DNA from: an uncultured Spirochaetaceae bacterium
GTDB lineage: Bacteria > Spirochaetota > Spirochaetia > Treponematales > Treponemataceae
Length of the DNA stretch: 6,976 nucleotides
NCBI GenBank assembly: GCA_902796985.1
Contig: CADBRC010000196.1
Location: forward strand, 1 to 6,976
Reading direction: 5' to 3'
A program made the position numbers and the translations under genes. The notes under the pieces were generated by a model. That model was not told the DNA's origin. It searched no databases and was given only the letters and a program-made list of their open reading frames with translations. This document shows, piece after piece, positions 1-6,092 of the stretch. Positions within the stretch are counted from its first letter, which is position 1, and every line of letters starts with the position of its first letter.

Positions 1-1
1 A

Positions 2-769
2 CTGGGAGTTCTCTTCGGCATCTTCCAGGGCTGGCTCATGTCCTACATGGAGCTTCAGCCTTTTATCATCACGCTTGCAGGTCTGTTCGGCTGCCGCGGA
101 CTTACCGCCATGCTCAGCACCGAGCAGATAGCGATTACCGACGCGAACGCAGGCGGAAGGGCTTTCATCGCGGTGGCGAACAAGAACATCTACTTCCGCA
201 CGGGGTCGGATGAGAATCCGGGCATCGAGATAATCGACTGGCTCCTCGGAGCAACGCAGAACAAGCGCGGGGTGGTGAGCTATCCCTTCGTGCATCCAAG
301 CGTCCTCATCGCGATTGCCGTAGTTGTCATCATCTGGTTCGTGCTTAAGTACACCAAGTTCGGCCGCAACCTCTACGCAATCGGCGGCAATGAACAGTCC
401 GCCCTTCTGATGGGAATCAACGTCAAGCGGAACAAGTTCGTCGCTTATGTTGTAGAAGGCTTCATGGCCGCCCTCGCGGGAACAGTCTTCTGTCTGAATA
501 CGACCTCGGGCTTCGTTGAGCAGGCCCGCGGATTTGAGATGGAAGCGATTTCTTCAGCAGTCATCGGAGGTACGATGCTGACTGGAGGCGTGGGAAGCAT
601 CGTAGGAACTTTCTTCGGAGTCCTCATCAAGGCGACGATTGAGACCCTCATCCGCAGCCAGGGAACGCTCTCGTCATGGTGGAACAAGATAGTCCTTTCG
701 ATTATCCTCTGCTTCTTCATCGTGCTCCAGAGCGTGTTCATCATCATCAAGAACCGCAAGAAGAGCTGA
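2..769 (+). CDS. yjfF: Sugar ABC transporter permease, YjfF family (5' truncated)
   Basis: This is an inner-membrane permease subunit of a ribose/galactofuranose-type ABC importer (BPD_transp_2 family). The frame is open to the left edge, so the start is missing and the first Met at 38 is internal. Four to five hydrophobic segments are visible, including one near 301-350 and one near 680-750. The conserved permease loop is clear: AISSAVIGGTMLTGGVGS (about 547-600), then GTFFGVLIKATIETLI. The C-terminal stretch GTLSSWWNKI followed by a last membrane helix and a basic tail closely resembles my recollection of E. coli YjfF, partner of YtfT in galactofuranose uptake. The region 110-300 between two membrane segments is longer than I recall for E. 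coli YjfF and is probably an extracytoplasmic loop. ATPase, binding-protein and partner-permease genes presumably lie to the left. The exact sugar cannot be read from the sequence; MglC- or XylH-like permeases are the alternatives. Confidence 0.88.
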   Translation: MGVLFGIFQGWLMSYMELQPFIITLAGLFGCRGLTAMLSTEQIAITDANAGGRAFIAVANKNIYFRTGSDENPGIEIIDWLLGATQNKRGVVSYPFVHPSVLIAIAVVVIIWFVLKYTKFGRNLYAIGGNEQSALLMGINVKRNKFVAYVVEGFMAALAGTVFCLNTTSGFVEQARGFEMEAISSAVIGGTMLTGGVGSIVGTFFGVLIKATIETLIRSQGTLSSWWNKIVLSIILCFFIVLQSVFIIIKNRKKS

Positions 770-791
770 TTCTTTCAGGGAGGGGAACCGG

Positions 792-824
792 GGCCGGGTT
801 GCATATAGCAATCCGGCCTTTTTT
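792..824 (+). terminator. Intrinsic terminator of the permease operon
   Basis: The arms 792-802 and 808-818 can form an 11-bp stem with one G-U wobble around a 5-nt loop (ATATA). Six T residues follow directly (819-824). It lies 22 nt after the permease stop and just before the -10 element of the next gene, so it separates the transporter transcript from the tautomerase gene. Confidence 0.9.
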
Positions 825-836
825 GTATTATAATAC
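825..836. repeat. Perfect 12-bp palindrome spanning the -10 box
   Basis: GTATTATAATAC is identical to its own reverse complement, so TATAAT reads on both strands (829-834 on +, 832-827 on -). It could be an operator half-site pair, a symmetric bidirectional -10, or chance in AT-rich promoter DNA. The palindrome is seen directly; the function is inference. Confidence 0.5.
829..834 (+). promoter_or_regulatory. Predicted -10 box of the tautomerase gene promoter
   Basis: A perfect consensus TATAAT sits 33 nt before the ATG at 868, directly after the upstream terminator. At 17-bp spacing the -35 position (806-811, TAGCAA) matches TTGACA at only three of six bases, and no extended -10 TG is present. 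The promoter may therefore be weak or need an activator. The box lies within a perfect palindrome, listed separately. Confidence 0.55.
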
Positions 837-855
837 TACAAACCATATATTTCAT

Positions 856-862
856 AAGGAGG
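856..862 (+). promoter_or_regulatory. Ribosome binding site of the tautomerase gene
   Basis: AAGGAGG is a near-perfect Shine-Dalgarno placed 5 nt before the ATG at 868. It fixes that start against the longer in-frame opening at 676, which would lie inside the permease gene and bury the catalytic proline. Confidence 0.88.
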
Positions 863-867
863 CTTTT

Positions 868-1209
868 ATGCCGTTTATTGATTCCAAGATTACCGTTCCC
901 GTCACGGCGGAAAAGAAAGAGGCCATAAAGAGCAAGCTGGGCAAAGCGATTTCGCTGATGCACAAGGGCGAGTCCTACCTGATGGTGGGAATAGACGACA
1001 GCTACGACCTGTGGATGGCGGGAAAGAAGCTGGACAAGGGGGCCTTCATCTCGGTCTCGGTGTTCGGGAACGTTTCGGCGGATGACGCGGACAAGATGAC
1101 TGCGGAAATCTGCCGCATCATGAACGACGAGCTGGGAATCCCAGCCGACAAGGTTTACGTCAAGTACCAGGGCGTGTCCGACTGGGGCTGGAACGGAAGG
1201 AATTTCTAA
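868..1209 (+). CDS. MIF-family tautomerase (phenylpyruvate / D-dopachrome tautomerase-like)
   Basis: The product is a 113-residue protein of the macrophage migration inhibitory factor family, a trimeric keto-enol tautomerase fold. Met is followed directly by Pro, the family's N-terminal catalytic base once Met is removed. Counting that Pro as residue 1, Lys32 falls where MIF has its active-site Lys32. The end, IPADKVYVKYQGVSDWGWNG then RNF, follows the MIF C-terminal pattern (RVYINY...GWN..TF). MIF Ile64 appears to be Val, Asn97 appears to be Lys, and the CXXC oxidoreductase motif is absent. Tautomerase activity is thus plausible and thiol chemistry is not expected. No signal peptide is seen, as is usual in this family. 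The length matches the family norm of about 115 residues. The gene is monocistronic, with its own -10 box, Shine-Dalgarno and terminator. The natural substrate is unknown. Confidence 0.9.
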   Translation: MPFIDSKITVPVTAEKKEAIKSKLGKAISLMHKGESYLMVGIDDSYDLWMAGKKLDKGAFISVSVFGNVSADDADKMTAEICRIMNDELGIPADKVYVKYQGVSDWGWNGRNF

Positions 1210-1231
1210 AAAGACAAGGTCAGGCGTTTAC

Positions 1232-1270
1232 GGGCGGCGGTCAGCGGATGCCGGCCACCGCCCTTTTTTT
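1232..1270 (+). terminator. Intrinsic terminator after the tautomerase gene
   Basis: GGGCGG (1232-1237) pairs with CCGCCC (1258-1263). After an A-C mismatch, a further four pairs extend the stem inward (1239-1242 with 1253-1256, one of them G-T). Seven T residues follow (1264-1270). On the - strand the hairpin is not directly followed by a T-tract, so it is oriented for rightward transcripts. Its T-tract overlaps the stop codon of the convergent cyclase gene (1269-1271). Confidence 0.85.
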
Positions 1271-3113
1271 ATTTCGTGTTGAATGCAATCGCGCCGTCCC
1301 AGTTCTCGGGCGGGTTCGCGATGAATTCCTCGCAGCGGGAGAACATGAGCTTGGCGGCCTTGTCCCCTTCCACGGCGGCCAGAGCCTTGGCGAAGTAGTC
1401 CTTGGCCAGGTTCCAGATGCCCTGCTTGTACAGGTCCATTCCCTTCTTGTACGCATCCTTGTACTCGGGCGGGAATTCTTTCTCGCTGCGGTCAACGGCG
1501 TAAATCGGAACCGCATTCTTCTTTCCCTTGACGCGTACGTCGTCCAGGTGGCGGAAGCAGAAGGAATCCTCGCCCGCATCCTCACGGACTGTCTCGCTGA
1601 CCAGAATCTGCGTTCCGTAGGTCTTGGTCAGGCCCTCCAGGCGGCTCGCAAGGTTCACGTTGTCTCCGATGACCGAATAGTCCGTCTTGTCCTTGGATCC
1701 GATGGAGCCGACGATGACATCTCCGTAGTGAATGCCAATTCCGATGTTGAACTTCATGCCCTCAGGCAGCACCAGGTCGCCGATTTCCACATCCGGCAGG
1801 GCTTCCCGCATCTCGTAGGCGGCGGCGACCGCGCGGCGGGCATTATCCTCGTAGCTTACCGGGGTACCGAACTCCGCCATTATCGCGTCACCGATGAACT
1901 TGTCTATAGTGCCACCGTGCTTCTTGATGATATCGACCATCTTGGAGAAGTAGCGGTTCAGGAAGGCGACGAGCACGTCAGGCTTGTTCTTCTCGCTTAT
2001 GTTCGTGAACGAGCGGATGTCGCTGTACAGGATGGCGACCGACCGGGTCTCACCGACTCCGACCTTGTCGTCGCTCGTGTCCGACTGAAGCACCAGGCTG
2101 TCGATTATCTGCTCGGGGACAAAACGGCTGAACGCGCGGCGGATACTCTTCGCGAAGAACATTTCTTTCTTGACGATGATTGCCTTTTCGAATATCGTGC
2201 CGGTATTCTGGACGCAGAATGAGAAGAAATCCTGCTTGTCACCGGATATGTTGCCTTCCGAGACGATGTGAACGGTGCCAAAATTGCCGCTGTCGCGGGT
2301 ACCGACGCTCACGGTTTCATAGCTGGAAAGCTGGATGCCTTCCTGATAGAAGCGGTCAAGCAGACCCTCCGAGTCCAGTTTCTTCGCGACAACCTTGGCG
2401 GCGTTGTAGTCGGTCTGCTCTTTCTCAAAGTCCGCCGCACACACGCTCAGGAAATCAGCTATGTCCTTGTCGCTCATTCCCTTGGCACAGATGTAGTAGC
2501 CGTGCGGACCGTCATCCTCAACGAGGTACAGGCCGACGGCAGGCACCTCGCAAACTTCGGCGACGAGCATCAGCAGGGTCCTGACCATCTCCTCCAGTTT
2601 CTCGAGGATTCCCATCATGCCGAGAATCCTCATGTATATGACATCCTTGTACGAATCGCTGTACAGGATGTTCGTCGCGCTCATGAAGAGCATGGAGTCG
2701 TCAAGGCCCTTCTTTACCTGGGAGATGGCGGCCTTGTCAATCTTGGGGGAAGAAAGCCCTGCAAGCTCCGTGACGCTCAGCGCGAAAGTCTTCTGGTCCA
2801 GAAGGACGAATGATGTCGCGCCGCAGTCCTTGGCAAGGAATTCCGCAAGGGGAGACGGAAAGTTGGAGTACATCCCGATCGCAAGATCCTTGAAGCACCT
2901 GATGGAGCGGATGACCCGCACGACCTCAAAGCTCCGTGGCTCCTGCACGTCCGCATTGACAAGGAGAATGTCTGGCTGGAAATCAAAGAGGGAGTAAATA
3001 GCGTCCTTCCCGTTCCCCACGAACTGAAGCGTGAAGTCGTCTCCGTCCAAGCTCGTCGTGAAAAGCTTCTGCATGGTGACGGAAGTCTCAAGTATCAGTA
3101 TTCTCTTGCTCAT
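1269..3113 (-). CDS. Class III adenylate cyclase with N-terminal pseudoreceiver and GAF-like domains
   Basis: This 614-residue protein is predicted to make cAMP from ATP. Residues 1-120 have a response-regulator fold pattern, but the acidic pair is Glu9-Thr10, the phosphoacceptor position is Asn53 and the conserved Lys is missing, so phosphorylation is unlikely. Residues 155-315 look like a GAF sensory domain. Residues 318-345 (SIRRAFSRFVPEQIIDSL) form the linker helix usual before class IIIb cyclases. The cyclase domain (355-540) has both metal-binding aspartates (Asp365 in YSDIRSFT, Asp409 in DKFIGDA), the adenine-selecting Lys405 and Asp478, and the transition-state Asn487 and Arg491 in NVNLASRLE. 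It should therefore be active and ATP-specific. Residues 546-600 are TPR-like, ending NPPENWDGA, a tail I associate with spirochaete cyclases. The start overlaps the cheA stop as ATGA, with AGGAG (3125-3121) 7 nt upstream. No membrane segment is seen, so it is probably cytoplasmic. Confidence 0.92.
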   Translation of the reverse strand: MSKRILILETSVTMQKLFTTSLDGDDFTLQFVGNGKDAIYSLFDFQPDILLVNADVQEPRSFEVVRVIRSIRCFKDLAIGMYSNFPSPLAEFLAKDCGATSFVLLDQKTFALSVTELAGLSSPKIDKAAISQVKKGLDDSMLFMSATNILYSDSYKDVIYMRILGMMGILEKLEEMVRTLLMLVAEVCEVPAVGLYLVEDDGPHGYYICAKGMSDKDIADFLSVCAADFEKEQTDYNAAKVVAKKLDSEGLLDRFYQEGIQLSSYETVSVGTRDSGNFGTVHIVSEGNISGDKQDFFSFCVQNTGTIFEKAIIVKKEMFFAKSIRRAFSRFVPEQIIDSLVLQSDTSDDKVGVGETRSVAILYSDIRSFTNISEKNKPDVLVAFLNRYFSKMVDIIKKHGGTIDKFIGDAIMAEFGTPVSYEDNARRAVAAAYEMREALPDVEIGDLVLPEGMKFNIGIGIHYGDVIVGSIGSKDKTDYSVIGDNVNLASRLEGLTKTYGTQILVSETVREDAGEDSFCFRHLDDVRVKGKKNAVPIYAVDRSEKEFPPEYKDAYKKGMDLYKQGIWNLAKDYFAKALAAVEGDKAAKLMFSRCEEFIANPPENWDGAIAFNTK

Positions 3114-5215
3114 TCTTCTTCTCCTACAAGTCCCTTGACAATGCCGATGAGCTTGCTGCGGTTGAAGTCACCCTTGCTTATGACCGCGCTAGCCCGGAGC
3201 CGCTCGAATTCCTGAAGGACTTCCGGGCTGCGGTCGGCGGATACGATGACGACCGGGGCATCCTTGTACTGGTCAAGGCGGCGCAAGTTGTCCAGAAGGA
3301 CAAGTCCCGTCATACGGGGCATATCCTTGTCCGACATGATGAGGTCATACTGCTTGCCCTTCGCCTTCTCAAGCCCGTCAATGCCGTCGAACGCGGTATC
3401 TACGGCAAAGCCCGCGCTCTCCAGTATGGACTTCTCTATCTGCCGGGTCGTGTCCGAGTCATCGACGACAAGGACGCGGACAGTCCGCTTCTTGGTCGCC
3501 GCCTCGTACTTCTTTATGTCGTATCCGCGCAGGGACTTGAACTTCTTGAGTATGTCCGGCACGTAGAGGATAGGAACTATGTCATAATGCTCGTCAAAGA
3601 CGATGCCCTGCAATATCGAGAAGTTGCGGAACGCCTTGGGCAGTGGCTTGACTACGAGGGACACGTACTGCTGCACCTGCTCCACGATGATTCCGATTCT
3701 CTGCTCCATGTACTCCGCGATGAGGATGGAGTCCGCGTCCTGCGCGGCGATGCTCCTCTGATTGTCGAAGAGCGACGACAGGGAGAAACAGGGGATAAGC
3801 TGCCCCTCGAGCTTGATGTAGCTCTGGTTCTGAAGGGTGATGTACTCGCTCTTCTTCCGGTAGATGATGTCCACGATATGCTGAGAGGGTATGAGGTACT
3901 TGTCCTTGTTGGAAAGGACGAACACACCCTGCAGAGTGGACAGGGACAGGGGGAAGTGAAGAATAAAGCTCGTGCCCTTGCCCGGCTCGCTTTCCACCTT
4001 TACGCGGCCCTTGATTTTCTCGACGTTGGACCAGACGACGTCCAGCCCCACCCCGCGCCCGGACAGCTCGGTGACTTTCTCCTTGGTGGAGAAGCCTGAC
4101 TGGAAGAGGAACTGCGACAGCTCCCTGTCGCTCATGTTCTTTATCTCCTCCGTCCGCTCCGGGTACAGGCGGATTGCCTTGTCGCGTATCTTGTCGTAGG
4201 CGAGGCCGCGCCCGTCATCCTTGACCGTCAGCTCTATGTGCTTGGTCTCCCGGACGCAGGAAATCGTCACGGTGCCCGTCTCATCCTTGCCTGCGGCCTT
4301 ACGCTCCTTGGGCTCCTCTATGCCGTGATCCAAGGCGTTCCTGATGAGGTGCATCAGGATGTCGCCAAGCTGCTCCAGGATGAGCTTGTCAATCGCGATG
4401 TCGGTATCCGGGATATCGCACCTGACCTTCTTGTTCAGGTTCATCGACTCCATCGCAATCGTGTTCTCAAGGGGCTTGAGGACAATGCTTATGGGAAGCA
4501 TGCGGAGGTCAAAGGCCTGCTCCTGCACGCTGAAAATCGAGGTCTCTAGGGCGAAGATGTCGGACTCGAACTGCTTGCGTATCTTGGAAAGCTCCTGAAT
4601 CCCGGTTTTCTCCTCAAACTTCTGGAGTTCGTCCAGCTGGTGCTTCAGGTGGAATTCCCTCGTTATCATCGTGTCGAACGCCGCGATGATCTCGTTGACG
4701 CGCGAGAGCTTTATGCGGATGGACTGGATGTCACTCACGTCCCCGGAGAAATCCTCGTCCTCCTCGTCCTCGACGGCCTCCCCTTTATCCTTGCTGATAC
4801 CGGCAATGAAGGCATCGATGTCGATCAGTTCCCCTGCGGCGAGCTTGTCGCAGTACTGGAGGTAGATATCTATATCCTGCTCGTCGGTGCCCTTCTTCGC
4901 GATGGAAGAGACGCAGTCCGCTATCTTGTCGGCGACGGCGAATACCAGCTTGACCAAGCGGTCAGAGTTCTTCACCTGCCCGTCCTTCACGCCCTTATAG
5001 ATATCCTCCACCGCATGGGAGAGCTTCTCAATCGTGGGAAAGCCGAGCATGCGGGAATTTCCCTTTATCGTATGCAGAGCCCGCAGCAACCGGGAAAGGG
5101 TATCCGGATCGTTCTGCGTGGATTTCAAAGTCATTATGTCCTTGCGAGAGGACTCAAGGAGTTCCCTGACCTCCGAGACATAGCTTTCGGTGATGTCCGC
5201 CGAGACTTTAGCCAT
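3110..5215 (-). CDS. cheA: Hybrid chemotaxis histidine kinase CheA with C-terminal receiver
   Basis: This 701-residue cytoplasmic kinase of a chemosensory array has these domains in order. Hpt domain, 1-125, with phosphorylatable His48 in LHTIKGNSRMLGF. A very acidic linker at 145-160. A helical dimerisation domain, about 165-245. A HATPase domain with N box (Asn293, Asp296, His297 in HLIRNALDHGIE), G1 box DDGRGL (333-338) and G2 box GRGVGLDVV (386-394). A CheW-like coupling domain, about 425-560. A full receiver, 578-700, with acidic pair Asp585-Asp586, phosphoacceptor Asp629 in MSDKDMP, Ser659 and Lys681. No P2 domain for CheY/CheB docking is evident between Hpt and dimerisation domains; only the short linker and about 20 residues remain. 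Phosphate may thus pass from His48 to Asp629 or to an unseen CheY. The ATG at 5215 overlaps the cheR stop by 8 nt, with AAGGA close upstream. Its last bases overlap the cyclase start. Confidence 0.95.
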   Translation of the reverse strand: MAKVSADITESYVSEVRELLESSRKDIMTLKSTQNDPDTLSRLLRALHTIKGNSRMLGFPTIEKLSHAVEDIYKGVKDGQVKNSDRLVKLVFAVADKIADCVSSIAKKGTDEQDIDIYLQYCDKLAAGELIDIDAFIAGISKDKGEAVEDEEDEDFSGDVSDIQSIRIKLSRVNEIIAAFDTMITREFHLKHQLDELQKFEEKTGIQELSKIRKQFESDIFALETSIFSVQEQAFDLRMLPISIVLKPLENTIAMESMNLNKKVRCDIPDTDIAIDKLILEQLGDILMHLIRNALDHGIEEPKERKAAGKDETGTVTISCVRETKHIELTVKDDGRGLAYDKIRDKAIRLYPERTEEIKNMSDRELSQFLFQSGFSTKEKVTELSGRGVGLDVVWSNVEKIKGRVKVESEPGKGTSFILHFPLSLSTLQGVFVLSNKDKYLIPSQHIVDIIYRKKSEYITLQNQSYIKLEGQLIPCFSLSSLFDNQRSIAAQDADSILIAEYMEQRIGIIVEQVQQYVSLVVKPLPKAFRNFSILQGIVFDEHYDIVPILYVPDILKKFKSLRGYDIKKYEAATKKRTVRVLVVDDSDTTRQIEKSILESAGFAVDTAFDGIDGLEKAKGKQYDLIMSDKDMPRMTGLVLLDNLRRLDQYKDAPVVIVSADRSPEVLQEFERLRASAVISKGDFNRSKLIGIVKGLVGEEE
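3121..3125 (-). promoter_or_regulatory. Ribosome binding site of the cyclase gene, inside cheA
   Basis: AGGAG on the - strand lies 7 nt before the cyclase ATG, within the last codons of cheA. With the ATGA overlap it supports both the chosen start and translational coupling. Confidence 0.75.
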
Positions 5216-6092
5216 TGTCCTTACCCCCTGTCTTTTTGTGGAAATAGAAGACGCTCCCGTCCGAGATTTTCTCGAGGGACGGAGGCATCACGGTCGAATC
5301 AAGCTGGGCAATCTCGCTCATAGAGACGAAGAGAATTCCGCCATCGGAAAGGCACTTGTCCGCAATCGTCCGCAGAATCCTTGCTCGCAGTTCCTGGCTG
5401 AAATATATGAACACGTTTCTGATGAAGATGATGTCCTGCATCTTTGGCAGCATCACATCACACACAGGGGTACCCAGCAAAGAGAGATTTATCAGCCGAG
5501 GCTGTATGCATGCCCTGATATCGCTGTCAAATTCAATTCTTCCGTCAGTCCTCTTATAAGGAAGGAGCAGGCTTTGGAAAGGAAGCCCGTCCACCTGCCT
5601 GAGAGAACTGCCCAAGAACACCCCGTTCTTGCAATGCTCCAGAACTTCGGAGTTTATGTCGCTCGCGGTCACGAGGGCTTTGACCCCACAGGTCTTGGCG
5701 AGAAGGGCGAGGGAGTATGCCTCCTCCCCGTAGGAGCATGCCGCGCTCCAGATTTTTATCTCCGCGGCTCCGCGCATCATGCGCCACATAGGGAATATCC
5801 TGTCACGCAGGAGGGCAAACTGCTTTTCCTCGCGGAAGAAATAAGTCTCGTTGACAGTGCTCTCGTTGACAAGCTCGTTGAACAGGGACTCGTTCATAAG
5901 CAGTTCATTCTTATAGCCCTGCACGGAGCAGGATTTTTCCTTTATCTTCCGCTCGATGTAGCCTTTTATGCCGTCCCGGTGACTGGCGCGGGGAATTATG
6001 CCCGTCCGCTCCGTCAGCACGGCGATGAAGGAGTCAAGCTCTTCTTGCGTCAGGCAGAATTCTGCCGTCTGGTTAGTAGGGCTCATTTGCAT
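5208..6092 (-). CDS. cheR: Chemotaxis protein methyltransferase CheR
   Basis: This SAM-dependent enzyme methylates glutamates on chemoreceptors. It has 294 residues from the start at 6092, near the usual 270-290. An N-terminal helical domain carries the hallmark NETYFFRE (81-88). The SAM pocket motif IWSAACSYGEEAYS follows (114-127; families usually read SAGCSTGEE), then ASDI (143-146), and DIIFIRNVFIYF (220-231), the variant of the usual DLIFCRNVLIYF. No TPR extension or membrane segment is seen. A longer opening to 6191 runs deep into cheB and lacks family similarity. Two starts remain: ATG 6092 has GGAG (6101-6098) at the favoured 5-nt spacing and overlaps cheB by 10 nt, while ATG 6086 gives a classic ATGA overlap but 11-nt spacing. 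I chose 6092. The gene is coupled to cheB before it and cheA after it. Confidence 0.93.
   Translation of the reverse strand: MQMSPTNQTAEFCLTQEELDSFIAVLTERTGIIPRASHRDGIKGYIERKIKEKSCSVQGYKNELLMNESLFNELVNESTVNETYFFREEKQFALLRDRIFPMWRMMRGAAEIKIWSAACSYGEEAYSLALLAKTCGVKALVTASDINSEVLEHCKNGVFLGSSLRQVDGLPFQSLLLPYKRTDGRIEFDSDIRACIQPRLINLSLLGTPVCDVMLPKMQDIIFIRNVFIYFSQELRARILRTIADKCLSDGGILFVSMSEIAQLDSTVMPPSLEKISDGSVFYFHKKTGGKDNG

Noticed and set aside
676..867. N-terminal extension of the tautomerase to 676
   Set aside because: It would overlap the permease, the terminator and the -10 box, and would remove the N-terminal Pro needed for catalysis. AAGGAGG at 856-862 supports ATG 868.
1248..2222. 324-residue open frame on + inside the cyclase gene
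   Set aside because: It is antisense to a conserved catalytic gene, its translation has no recognisable domain and no good Shine-Dalgarno is seen. GC-rich third positions produce such frames.
4752..4772. Short tandem-like TCCTCGTCC repeat
   Set aside because: It is only two copies and is explained by the Asp/Glu-rich linker of CheA that it encodes.
4640..5323. 227-residue open frame on + inside cheA
   Set aside because: It is an antisense shadow of the Hpt and linker coding region with no supporting motif.
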